Assembly: GCA_963780175.1 (NCBI GenBank)
Contig: CAWAAT010000001.1
Span: 1,116,001 to 1,180,000 of the forward strand
From: Brooklawnia sp963780175
GTDB lineage: Bacteria > Actinomycetota > Actinomycetes > Propionibacteriales > Propionibacteriaceae
Length of the DNA: 64,000 bases
Reading direction: 5' to 3'
Position numbers and translations under genes: made by a program. Every line of letters starts with the position of its first letter. The first letter of the stretch is position 1. Below are positions 26,614 to 34,938 of this stretch, piece by piece. The notes beneath the pieces were generated by a model. The model ran no database searches. It saw only the letters and a list, made by a program, of their open reading frames with translations, and was not told the origin of the DNA.

Positions 26614-27378
26614 GTGAGCGCCAGCACCCCTGTCCCGGCCAACCCGGACGGATCGTCGGTGGTCCATCGCCTGGGCTCGCACCTCAAGGTGCTGGCCCTC
26701 GTGGGGTTCGTGCTGGCCGTGATCGCCACACCTCGCGAGCACCTCTGGCCCCATGTGGCCCACCTCGCCCTCGTGCTGGCCATCGCCGCGGTGGCGCGCG
26801 TCAGTTGGCGATACATGGTGACAGGGTTGCGCATCGAGACACCGTTCGTGCTGGCAGCGATCCTGATGCCGTTCGTCGCGACCGGCCCGACCACCGAGAT
26901 TCTCGGCGTCACGGTTTCGCGGACGGGGCTGTGGGGTGCCTGGTCACTGATCGCCAAGGCCACCCTCGGTGTGCTGGCGGGCCTCACCCTGGCGGCCACA
27001 ACCCAGCCGCCCGCCCTCCTCAACGGGCTGAGGAGACTCGGCCTGCCGTCCCAACTGGTCGAGATCATGGGCATGATGATCCGCTATGTCGACGTGGTCG
27101 GGGAGCAGTGGCGCCGCATGGGGGTCGCTCGCACCGCCCGAGGCTTCCGCTCCACCACGCCGGCGTCCTGGCCCGCGCTGGGTCGCTCACTGGGGACGCT
27201 GTTCATCAGGTCGTACGAACGCGGCGAGCGCGTCCACCTGGCGATGCTGTCCCGCGGCTACACGGGCACGATGCCCACCGCCACGCCGGCACCCACGCGC
27301 GCATCGGACTGGGCGAAGGCGGCTCTGCTGCCGACTGCGGCCGCACTGGTGACGGCCGCCGCCTGGAGGTGGACGTGA
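26614..27378 (+). CDS. cbiQ: ECF transporter T component CbiQ/NikQ
   Basis: A 254-residue energy-coupling membrane subunit. It has several membrane helices and the cytoplasmic coupling helix motif ARG (VARTARGFRS), with a second conserved segment ERGERVHLAMLSRGYTG that contacts the ATPase. The GTG start abuts the cbiN stop with no gap, and its own stop overlaps the cbiO start. Confidence 0.92.
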   Translation: MSASTPVPANPDGSSVVHRLGSHLKVLALVGFVLAVIATPREHLWPHVAHLALVLAIAAVARVSWRYMVTGLRIETPFVLAAILMPFVATGPTTEILGVTVSRTGLWGAWSLIAKATLGVLAGLTLAATTQPPALLNGLRRLGLPSQLVEIMGMMIRYVDVVGEQWRRMGVARTARGFRSTTPASWPALGRSLGTLFIRSYERGERVHLAMLSRGYTGTMPTATPAPTRASDWAKAALLPTAAALVTAAAWRWT

Positions 27379-28124
27379 GCACGCCGGTCCTCGAGGTCAG
27401 GGGTCTCGGGTTCGCCTACCCCGACGGGCATCAGGCACTGTTCGGCGTCGACCTCAGCATCGATCGCGGTGAGCGCGTCGCTCTGCTGGGGCCCAACGGG
27501 GCCGGGAAGACCACCCTCATCCTGCACCTGAACGGCATCCTCACCCCCGGGGCCGGAACCGTCCACGTGTCAGGACTGGCCGTGACGAAACCCCACCTGG
27601 CCGAGATCCGCCGCCGGGTGGGGATCGTCTTCCAGGACCCCGACGACCAACTCTTCATGCCCACGGTGCGCGAGGACGTCGCTTTCGGGCCGGCCAACCT
27701 CGGCCTTCGGGGCGACGCCCTCGACCGGCAGGTCGCCGAGGCGCTGGACGCGGTCGGGATGGGCGAGCACGCCGACCGGACGCCCCACCATCTCTCGTTC
27801 GGCCAACGCCGACGCGTGGCCCTGGCCACCGTGTTGGCCATGCGTCCCGACATCCTCGTCCTGGACGAACCGACGTCGAACCTCGACCCGGCGTCCCGGC
27901 GTGAGCTCGCCGACATCCTCACCGGTCTGGACGTGACCGTCCTCATGGTGACCCACGACCTGCCCTATGCGCTGCAGCTCTGCGAGCGCTCGGCGGTCAT
28001 CTCCGAAGGCGTCATCGTCGCAGACGGTCCCACCCGCGCCATCCTGGGCGACGAGGACCTCATGGTGACCCACCGGCTCGAACTGCCCTACGGATTCAGC
28101 CTGGACGCGTCGCGAGGTTCGTGA
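27375..28124 (+). CDS. cbiO: ECF transporter ATPase CbiO/NikO
   Basis: A 249-residue ABC ATPase. Walker A is GPNGAGKTT, the Q-loop is FQDPDDQLF (the CbiO signature), the ABC signature is LSFGQRRRVA, Walker B is ILVLDEPTSNLD and the switch His is VTHD. The GTG at 27375 overlaps the cbiQ stop. It powers metal uptake together with CbiMNQ. The operon ends seven bases before the convergent hypC gene. Confidence 0.95.
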   Translation: MSTPVLEVRGLGFAYPDGHQALFGVDLSIDRGERVALLGPNGAGKTTLILHLNGILTPGAGTVHVSGLAVTKPHLAEIRRRVGIVFQDPDDQLFMPTVREDVAFGPANLGLRGDALDRQVAEALDAVGMGEHADRTPHHLSFGQRRRVALATVLAMRPDILVLDEPTSNLDPASRRELADILTGLDVTVLMVTHDLPYALQLCERSAVISEGVIVADGPTRAILGDEDLMVTHRLELPYGFSLDASRGS

Positions 28125-28130
28125 CTGCAC

Positions 28131-28370
28131 TCAGCCGGTCGAAGTCCGCACCACTCCGAGTTCGGCAAATGCCGCCCACGCCTCGGCCGCGGAGGCCTCG
28201 TCCATGACGTTGAGAGCAAACCCCTGTTGCACCAGCACCCAGTCGCCCACCTGGGCCTCGGGGACGTACAAGAGGGCACAGTGCTGCAGCTGACCGGCCG
28301 TGTCGACCCGCGCCATCGGCAACGGCCCATCGAAAACCTCAAGCACCCGCGACGGAATCCCCAGACACAT
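28131..28370 (-). CDS. hypC: Hydrogenase maturation chaperone HypC (copy 2)
   Basis: A 79-residue HypC/HupF protein starting MCLGIPSRVLEV. The Cys right after the initiator Met holds the Fe(CN)2CO unit with HypD. That residue and a GGAGGG site seven bases upstream choose the ATG at 28370 over the one at 28376, which would place Cys at position 4. QVGDWVLVQQGFALNVMDE is the family core. It starts two bases after the stop of the orphan large-subunit-like gene, so it may be its dedicated chaperone (inference). A second hypC lies at 39846. Confidence 0.88.
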   Translation of the reverse strand: MCLGIPSRVLEVFDGPLPMARVDTAGQLQHCALLYVPEAQVGDWVLVQQGFALNVMDEASAAEAWAAFAELGVVRTSTG

Positions 28371-28372
28371 CG

Positions 28373-29674
28373 TCATCCCTCCCCGTCGCCCACTGTACGC
28401 ACCAGGTCGACCTGAAGGTCCATCCCGCCCGGTGGCGCAGACGTGCAGGGCAGACACGGGTCGGCCTCCCGGATCGACTGCTCCATCAGGTCGCGGACGC
28501 GCTCGGGAGATCCCTGCGCGCCACCCGCACCCGGCAACCCGGTCGCGGCCGAGGTGAGCAGCCCCGACAACCACTGTTCGTTCTGTGCCGTGGGGGTCAA
28601 GATCTGCGCCCAGGCGAGCCGCTGGTCGGCACCCGCCCGGTAGTGGTGGACGAGCAGCCCGCGCGGTCCGTCAACGTACCCGACACCGTCACCGGACGCC
28701 GGCTCTTGCGGACCGGCGGCGCAGGTCGGCCCTGAGGTGAGGCCCCCGGAATCCAGCAGGGCCACGATGGCCTCCACGGCGTGCACAAGCAGGACGGCGC
28801 GGGCCGACAAGGCCGATCGATCCTCGTCGAGCCAGCGTCGCTGCAACTCGGCGGCCCGAGGGGTGGCCAGTTCGCCGACGCGCAACTGGCTGACCGGCCC
28901 AACCCGGTAGTTGCCTCGTCCTGCGCCCAGCCCCACCAGGTGAGGGCGCGGGGCGGCGTCCCCCAGCCTGGTCTCGGCCACCACCTGCGGCCACCGGGCG
29001 GCCGGGGCATCGTTCATCACCGGTTCACCGCCGACGCAGGCGCGCAGCCTTGAACCGGACAGGTCGGGGCGTCCGTGGTCGTCCACCAGCGCCAGGTCCG
29101 CACCGGCGAACGCGTCATCATGCAGGTCGCTGCCCGCGAACTGGGCGTCGGCGAGCTGCATCGCGGACGACAGCGCCGCACCGCCCAGGTCGACCAGCTC
29201 CTGGCAGGCGGCCTCATCGGCACCACTCACCACCCCGCCAGGGCACGCCGTCGTCGGGAAGTGGCCAGGTGAGCCGGCGGCCTTCATGGCCAGCTTCGCG
29301 TACCGTCGAAGGGCCAGCGCCGCGTCCCGTTGCCCGCCGAAGAGCCGTACGGCGTGGTTGTCGAGGGTCGAACCCAGGTGCAGCAGACGACGCACGTGGG
29401 CAGCCGTGACCGGGATCTCGGTAAACCCGAGCAGCTGCTCGAGTGCGGCCACCCCGGCCAGGTGGTGGGCGGCCGGACAGATGCCGCACAGCCGCTCGAC
29501 CATCGTGGGAACCTCGAGGACGGGTCGGCCGACCAGCAGTTCGTCGACCCTGGGCAGTCCGGTGAGGTCGAAGGACGCCTGAGTGGTGCGCCCCTGCGCG
29601 TCCACCTCGACGACGACACGTGCGGCAGCCGGGGAGATGATCGCGTCGAGGTTGAGCCTGGTGGTCCCGCTCAT
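28373..29674 (-). CDS. Orphan [NiFe]-hydrogenase large-subunit-like protein
   Basis: A 433-residue homologue of group 3-type (HoxH-like) large subunits. The N-terminal Ni motif is intact (VERLCGICPAAHHLAG) and the C-terminal cysteines are present (ADPCLPCTSA). However, the N-terminal RxEGH motif is missing (it reads ISPAAARVVVEV), and the His that should close DPCxxCxxH is Ala. A partly conserved middle (GHFPTTACPGGVVSG) is seen. No small subunit is encoded beside it. A HypC follows within two bases and a HypA diverges 41 bases upstream. It is not a normal catalytic subunit; a regulatory, assembly or new redox role is possible. The main hydrogenase subunit (31834-33579) is clearly different. 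Confidence 0.8.
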   Translation of the reverse strand: MSGTTRLNLDAIISPAAARVVVEVDAQGRTTQASFDLTGLPRVDELLVGRPVLEVPTMVERLCGICPAAHHLAGVAALEQLLGFTEIPVTAAHVRRLLHLGSTLDNHAVRLFGGQRDAALALRRYAKLAMKAAGSPGHFPTTACPGGVVSGADEAACQELVDLGGAALSSAMQLADAQFAGSDLHDDAFAGADLALVDDHGRPDLSGSRLRACVGGEPVMNDAPAARWPQVVAETRLGDAAPRPHLVGLGAGRGNYRVGPVSQLRVGELATPRAAELQRRWLDEDRSALSARAVLLVHAVEAIVALLDSGGLTSGPTCAAGPQEPASGDGVGYVDGPRGLLVHHYRAGADQRLAWAQILTPTAQNEQWLSGLLTSAATGLPGAGGAQGSPERVRDLMEQSIREADPCLPCTSAPPGGMDLQVDLVRTVGDGEG

Positions 29675-29715
29675 GACGGTGTTCCCACCTCGAGATGAGC
29701 TGCAAGGATGAGCCC

Positions 29716-30123
29716 ATGCATGAACTGGGGCTGCTGCGTTCCGTGGTCGCCGCGGTGGATCAGGCCGCCCAGAAGGCCGGTGCCACCTCCGTGAGTGCCG
29801 TGGGCCTGCGGCTGGGGTCGCTGGCGGGTGCGGTGCCCGAGGCGCTCACGGGCTCGTGGCCCATTGCCACGGCGGGCACCCCACTGGCCGCCGCCAGGCT
29901 GGAGATCGAATGGTTGCCCGCCAGCGTCTGGTGTGCGGCCTGTCAGCGCGAGCAACCCGTGGACGAGTTCTTCGCCTTGGCCTGCCCGATCTGCGCGGCG
30001 ATCACCCCCACACTGACCCAGGGCAAGGAGTTCCAGGTGTCGTGGGTCGACATGGAACTCCCCGCACGCACAGCTGATGATCCGCCGAATCACGGGACCA
30101 GCCACTCGTCCAGCACCTCGTGA
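29716..30123 (+). CDS. hypA: Hydrogenase nickel chaperone HypA (copy 1)
   Basis: A 135-residue HypA. MHELGLLRSVV carries the Ni-binding Met1-His2-Glu3. The zinc site is made by WCAACQ and ACPIC. It ends with a short Ser/His-rich tail (NHGTSHSSSTS). It is divergent from the orphan large-subunit gene and overlaps the convergent protease gene by 34 bases at its 3' end. A second hypA lies at 35810. Confidence 0.85.
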   Translation: MHELGLLRSVVAAVDQAAQKAGATSVSAVGLRLGSLAGAVPEALTGSWPIATAGTPLAAARLEIEWLPASVWCAACQREQPVDEFFALACPICAAITPTLTQGKEFQVSWVDMELPARTADDPPNHGTSHSSSTS

Positions 30124-30596
30124 GCTCGCTCCACTGCCTCGCCGATCGCGGCCTCCACCGGGTCGCTCAGGCCCACCTGCAGGCCCAGCAGGGCCGGGAC
30201 CACACCCACGACCTCCACCACGTCGGGTTCGTCCTCCAACAGCCGGGCAGCGGTCAGGACGTCCAACAACCCCACCTGATGGGGGGACAGCTTGCTGGCC
30301 AGCATCCTTGGCACCTGGTCGCCACCGATGCGAAGCACGGTGCCGGGCGGCAGGTGGCTGGCGATCGCGTCCAGGATGAGCAGCCGCGGGCTCTGGCGCA
30401 CCACGTCGAGCAGTCGCATGCCGCCCAGGCCGCCGTCCTCGAACCAGATGCGCGGGTCATCACCCCGGTCTGCGACGAGCCGGCTCAGGATCGCCGGGCC
30501 GATGCCGTCGTCACCCATGATGAGGTTGCCGACGGCCAGCACCGTGATCTCCCGAGCCGGCTCGTCGCCGAAATCGGAGGAATCCTCGGAACTCAC
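30090..30596 (-). CDS. hyaD: Hydrogenase maturation endopeptidase (HyaD/HybD type)
   Basis: A 168-residue protease that removes the C-terminal peptide of the large subunit after nickel insertion. The N-terminal motif is AVGNLIMGDDGIGPAIL; the Glu/Asp residues there and a Asp in LILDAI recognise nickel. LSPHQVGLLDVL is the conserved HxxG(L) segment. The GTG start overlaps the cytochrome b stop. Its natural substrate is the large subunit at 31834, which has a cleavable tail. Confidence 0.92.
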   Translation of the reverse strand: MSSEDSSDFGDEPAREITVLAVGNLIMGDDGIGPAILSRLVADRGDDPRIWFEDGGLGGMRLLDVVRQSPRLLILDAIASHLPPGTVLRIGGDQVPRMLASKLSPHQVGLLDVLTAARLLEDEPDVVEVVGVVPALLGLQVGLSDPVEAAIGEAVERAHEVLDEWLVP

Positions 30597-31837
30597 TCGA
30601 CCTCCGGGGCGTCGACCGGCTTCGAGCCGCGACGCAACCAGACCCCACCGTTCAGCATCGAGGACACGCCCCCATGACGTTCAATGGAGTCGGCCCGCAC
30701 CGCGAGGTAGATGTGCGCGATGACGAATGCCCACAAGAAGAACATGATCATGGTGTGCAGCAGGCGTAGCCCCGGGATGCCGATCACGTTGGCGGGCGCC
30801 GACATGATCCGCCAGAACGTGCTGCTCTGGTGGTAGATGCCGTAGAGGCCGAATCCGACAATCATCTGCAGGATCCCTGCGCCGTAGACCGCGGTGTAGG
30901 TGAGCTGCTGCAGCGGGTTGTGGCCCAGGTAGAGCGGCGGCTCCTTGCGGAGGAACAGGTAGTGCGCAGCCACTTGGCCGAGGTAGCGCAGGTCGTCCTT
31001 GGTGTTGAGCGGCCAGAGCGCCCGCCAGCGCAGGTAACGGTCGCGCGAGACGAACAACAGCACGAGCCGGGTCAGACCGATGCCCAGCCAGACGAAGGCC
31101 GTCACGAAGTGGATCAGCCTGATCCAACCCATGAAGTAGCCGGTTTCGACACCGTCGAAGTACCAGGGTCCGAAGAACGGATCCATGATGTAGTAGCCGG
31201 TACAGCTCAGGATGAAGACCGCCGCCACGTTGGCCCAATGCTGCCACCTCAACAGTCCGGTCCAGATGTTGACCCGAACGAACCCTCCCACCCCGCGCGT
31301 CACGTCGGAATGGAAATCGCCGGCGGCAGTTGGCCGCACGGGCACGATGCCATGCACGACGTACTTGCTCATGGTTCCGTCGTCCGCCAGGCGTGCAGAG
31401 GCGACCGCCAGCACCCGATAGCCGCGTTGGGTGAGCATCTGGGCATTCTTCCGGTGGATGACCCTGGCGCTGCGAGGCGTATTGGCGGCATGCAGGACGG
31501 CCTCGAGATCCCCGCGCATCACCACGATGTCGTGGAGGTTGCCAGACGAGTCGGGAAAGTTCGGCGCGGTGGCCAACTGGTAACGCCGGTCGGGTCTGGC
31601 CGGGTCGACCAGACCCTGGGGGACTCGCAGATACGGCTGGTTCTTGGACTCGGCTTCCAGCGCGTCCAGCAGGGCGGCGTCCACCGGGTCGGTGCTGCCG
31701 ACAGCCGAGACGGCGGCCAGCAGACCCACTCGACGCGAGCTCACGTGGCTGCCCGAGATCGGCTGCCCGACCTCGATGCCCTGCGCTTCACGGGGTTCCT
31801 GGGAAGCAGGGTTCGCCGCGGTGGTGTCGGCAGTCAT
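30593..31837 (-). CDS. hyaC: Hydrogenase b-type cytochrome with N-terminal P-type ATPase-like domain
   Basis: A 414-residue protein. From about residue 195 it is a HyaC-type cytochrome b561 with four or five membrane helices and heme His residues (LLRWQHWANVAAVFILS, IRLIHFVTAFVWLGIG, LLHTMIMFFLWAFVIAHIYL). This part links the hydrogenase to the quinone pool. The first 190 residues are extra. Residues about 108-175 (NLHDIVVMRGDLEAVLHAA and RGYRVLAVASARL, then HGIVPVRP) resemble the nucleotide-binding domain of P-type ATPases, where KGAPE and GxRVLAVA motifs occur. Ordinary HyaC proteins are about 230 residues. The ATG overlaps the large-subunit stop by four bases. Confidence 0.85.
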   Translation of the reverse strand: MTADTTAANPASQEPREAQGIEVGQPISGSHVSSRRVGLLAAVSAVGSTDPVDAALLDALEAESKNQPYLRVPQGLVDPARPDRRYQLATAPNFPDSSGNLHDIVVMRGDLEAVLHAANTPRSARVIHRKNAQMLTQRGYRVLAVASARLADDGTMSKYVVHGIVPVRPTAAGDFHSDVTRGVGGFVRVNIWTGLLRWQHWANVAAVFILSCTGYYIMDPFFGPWYFDGVETGYFMGWIRLIHFVTAFVWLGIGLTRLVLLFVSRDRYLRWRALWPLNTKDDLRYLGQVAAHYLFLRKEPPLYLGHNPLQQLTYTAVYGAGILQMIVGFGLYGIYHQSSTFWRIMSAPANVIGIPGLRLLHTMIMFFLWAFVIAHIYLAVRADSIERHGGVSSMLNGGVWLRRGSKPVDAPEVE

Positions 31838-33579
31838 GGCGCCGCCACCACGTCCACTGCGATGCCGGTCTCTGGGTCAAGGACATGCACGGCGCACGAC
31901 ATGCAGGGGTCGAAGGAGTGGATGGTGCGCAGCACCTCGAGTGGCTGCTGCGGGTCGAGCAGCGGGTGCTCTCCGTTGCCGGCGAGCGCCTCCTCGTAGG
32001 GCCCCTGCGCTCCGCTGGCGTCTCGGCCACCGCCCAGCCACGTGGTCGGCACGACCGCCTGGTAATGCGACACCTTACCGTCGGTGATCTCGCACCAGTG
32101 GCTCAGCATTCCCCGGGGCACCTCCATCAGCGAGAAGCCCGTGGCCTGCTGAGGCCAGGTCTTGGGCTCCCACTTGGTGGAGTCGAAGACGTCGATGTCG
32201 CCGTTCTTGATGTTGGCGACGAACTCGTTGAACACCTCCTCGAGGTGCAGGGCGCTGGTATAGGCCTCGATACCTCGCGAAATGGTCCGACCTGCGGTCG
32301 AGTTGAGCTGCTCGACGGTGATGCCGTGCGCGGCCAGCACCTCGTCCACAAGCTTCTTGGTACCCTCGTGTCCCTGCGCGTAGGCGAGCATCACGCGTGG
32401 CATCGGCCCCACCTGCACGACCTTGTCGTCGTACCGGGGCGCCTTGCACCAGGTGTACTTGTCGTTGTCGCCGAGCCACTCGTAGGGCGGCTGAGGGCCG
32501 GTGTAGTCGACCACGGTCTCGCCACGGTCTGGATGCAGGCCGACGTCGCCGTCGGCGTACTTGTACCAGGCCGAGGTGACGTACTCAGTGATCTTGGTCG
32601 CATCAAAAGGCTGCACCGCGGAGAAGTTGTCGCCGAAGATGACGCCCGGCTGCACGCCACCGATCACGATGGCATTGCGGTCATCCGACGGGTTACCGCT
32701 GAACGTGACCCCGCCGAGTCCGACGGCAAGGTAGTTCGGCTGGCCTGCTCCGATCGAGTAGTAGTCCTTGTATACGCCCATGATGGCCTTCACGTCGGGC
32801 CAGTAGCAGGTCTCGACGAACTCCTTGGACTCGGCAACCCAGGTGCGGATCTTGTCAAGCTGCACCTGGTTGACGGTCTCGTTGCTGTCGGGGTCGATCG
32901 ACGAGGCCATGCCGCCCACCAGGAAGTTCGGATGGGGGTTCTTGCCGCCGAAGACGGTCTGGATTCGGATCATGGAGCGCTGGAACTCCAGTGCGTCCAG
33001 GTAGTGCGCCACCGCCATCAGGTTGGCCTCCGGTGGCAGGCGGTAGTCCGGATGGTCCCAGTAGCCGCCGGTGAAGATGCTCAGCTGCCCCGAGTCGAGG
33101 ACGGCCTGCACGGTGTCGCGAACCTTGGTGAAGCGATCGACGTTGTTGCCCCGCCAGGTGGAGCCGATTGCCTTGGCGAACTCGACGGCCGCTGCCGGAT
33201 CGGCCTGGGCAGCCGAGACGACGTTGACCCAGTCAAGAGCGTGCAGGTGGTAGAAGTGGATGATGTGGTCCTGGACGTCCTGCGACCCGAGGACCATCGC
33301 CCTGATCAGGCGGGCCTGGGTGGGCGGGTTCGAGCCGATCGCGTTCTCGACCGCTGCGATCGAGGCAATGGCGTGGACGGCGGTGCACACGCCGCAGATG
33401 CGTTGGACGAAGGCCCACACGTCGCGCGGGTCACGGTCCTGGACGATCTCTTCGATGCCCCGGAACATCGTGGTCTCGGACCACGCCTTGGAGATCTTCT
33501 GGTCGGTGGTCTCCAACTCGATGCGAAGGTGACCCTCGATACGGGTGATGGGATCGATGACTACTCGTTCGGTGGCCAT
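31834..33579 (-). CDS. hyaB: [NiFe] hydrogenase large subunit (group 1, uptake type)
   Basis: A 581-residue catalytic subunit. RIEGHLRIE at the N-terminus, L1 motif RICGVCTAVHAIAS and L2 motif HSFDPCMSCAVH supply the four Ni-Fe cysteines. A 16-residue tail after the final His (VLDPETGIAVDVVAAP) is the peptide removed by the protease. GGKNPHPNFLVGGMASS is the typical active-site loop. It oxidises H2 with the small subunit and passes electrons to cytochrome b. I chose the ATG at 33579 (MATERVVIDPITR); a GTG at 33588 overlapping the small-subunit stop is also possible. Confidence 0.96.
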   Translation of the reverse strand: MATERVVIDPITRIEGHLRIELETTDQKISKAWSETTMFRGIEEIVQDRDPRDVWAFVQRICGVCTAVHAIASIAAVENAIGSNPPTQARLIRAMVLGSQDVQDHIIHFYHLHALDWVNVVSAAQADPAAAVEFAKAIGSTWRGNNVDRFTKVRDTVQAVLDSGQLSIFTGGYWDHPDYRLPPEANLMAVAHYLDALEFQRSMIRIQTVFGGKNPHPNFLVGGMASSIDPDSNETVNQVQLDKIRTWVAESKEFVETCYWPDVKAIMGVYKDYYSIGAGQPNYLAVGLGGVTFSGNPSDDRNAIVIGGVQPGVIFGDNFSAVQPFDATKITEYVTSAWYKYADGDVGLHPDRGETVVDYTGPQPPYEWLGDNDKYTWCKAPRYDDKVVQVGPMPRVMLAYAQGHEGTKKLVDEVLAAHGITVEQLNSTAGRTISRGIEAYTSALHLEEVFNEFVANIKNGDIDVFDSTKWEPKTWPQQATGFSLMEVPRGMLSHWCEITDGKVSHYQAVVPTTWLGGGRDASGAQGPYEEALAGNGEHPLLDPQQPLEVLRTIHSFDPCMSCAVHVLDPETGIAVDVVAAP

Positions 33580-33584
33580 TGAGG

Positions 33585-34797
33585 TCACTCAGCCTTTCCC
33601 TGCGTGTCGCTGGTTCCTTGATCGCCGGAGGTGGCGTGCCCCGCTGGACGGGCGACTTCCGCGTCGCCGAAGGCGCTCAGCGGCACGGTCGACGCCTCTC
33701 GTCTGCCGGCCGCCGATCGGGCGGCGGTGACGGCTCCGTGGATCACGACACCGGCGGTCACGGCCCCGGTGATTCCCCAACCGACCTTCTGCGCGGTGCT
33801 CTCTATACCCAGACCGGGCAACTCGGGCAGGAGTGTGTAGAAGGGGGTGAAGCGGTCGAAGAAGTCCTTCTCGGTGCAACCGATGCAGGGGTGCCCGGCA
33901 CCGATCGGCCAACTGGTCTGCAGGTTCCATTGCGTGATGGGGCACGGGCTGAACGTGCTCGGACCCTTGCACCCCACGTCGTAGAGACACCAGCCCTGAC
34001 GGGCCCCCTCGTCGTCGAAGGTACGCACGTACTGCCCGGCGTCGTAGTGCGCCCGGCCTGGGGCACGAGTCGTGGATGCGCTGGCCGTAGGCGAACAGCG
34101 GCCGCCCCTGCGCGTCGGTCTTGGGCAACTTCCCGAGGGTGAGGATGTAGGCCACCGTGGCAGTGATGACCTCACCGATGGGCGGGCAGCCCGCAACGTT
34201 GATGACCGGCTTGTTCTTGATGATCTCGTCGACGCCGACGGCGCCGGTGGGGTTGGGCTTGGCGGCCTGAACCGAACCGTAGACCGCGCAGGCGCCCACC
34301 GCGAGGATCGCTGTGGCCTTCTCGGCCGATTCGCGCAGCACCTGTTCGGCCGACTTGCCGCCGATGGTGCAGTAGATGCCACCATCCTTCATGGGCACCG
34401 AACCGTTGACCACCAGGATGTGATCCTCAGCGTTGGTGTCGTGCAGCGCCTGCTCGGCCGACGCGCCCGACGCTGCCATGACGAGTTCGTTGTAGTTCAC
34501 CGACAGCAGGCTGAGCACGACCTCCTCGACCGTCGTGCCGCCCGCGCGAATCGTGCTCTCCATGCATCCGGTGCACTCCTGCAACTGCAACCAGACAACG
34601 TTGGGTTTCGTGAGCTCGCCCAGCTTCTGGGCGATGAGTTCAGGAGTGGGCGCGGCCTGCGCGCCGGCCGCGCTGCTCACCGTCATGAGAGCAGCCACCG
34701 TCCCGCAGTACTGCAGGAAAGAACGACGCGACACACCCGCGGCAACGAGGTTCTCCAACAGGGTGCCTTCTTGCCAACCGTGCAGTTCGTAAGCCAC
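33585..34797 (-). pseudogene. hyaA: [NiFe] hydrogenase small subunit, Tat-exported, frameshifted
   Basis: The Tat signal SRRSFLQYCGTVAALMTVSS is near the N-terminus. Cluster cysteines follow the family order: QECTGCMEST, GACAVYG, GCPPIGE, HDSCPR, WCLYDVGCKGP, SPCPITQWN, HPCIGC. The proximal motif is CTGC, not the CTCC of O2-tolerant enzymes. A C-terminal membrane helix (VGWGITGAVTAGVVIHGAVT) and a 45-residue hydrophilic tail end the protein. The frame breaks near 34056: removing one C restores CPRRAHYDAGQYVRTF. The corrected length is about 403 residues. Because the rest of the operon is intact, a sequencing error is the likely cause; a true mutation would kill the hydrogenase. Confidence 0.85.
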
Positions 34798-34877
34798 AGT
34801 TCACCTCTTTCATCGGCTCCTCTAAGGCTCGGCTCCATTGCCTGGCCCACCTGCGCCTGCCACGAGGATCTGCCGTG

Positions 34878-34905
34878 ATTCTAGCGAAAAGTCGCTTCTA
34901 CTTGA
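34878..34905 (-). promoter_or_regulatory. Candidate promoter of the hydrogenase structural genes
   Basis: In the 141-base gap between hypB and the small subunit, the minus strand reads TCAAGT, 16 bases, TAGAAT. The -10 box is good (5 of 6), the -35 weak. A short GCGA/TCGC hairpin lies in the spacer. It would allow the structural genes to be expressed apart from hypAB. Confidence 0.35.
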
Positions 34906-34938
34906 GGAAATGGGCGGACTCTCGAGGCGTGGCCGGCG

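Noticed and set aside
33585..34797. O2-tolerant (six-cysteine proximal cluster) hydrogenase
   Set aside because: The proximal motif reads CTGC, not CTCC, so the extra cysteine of the 4Fe-3S cluster is missing at that place.
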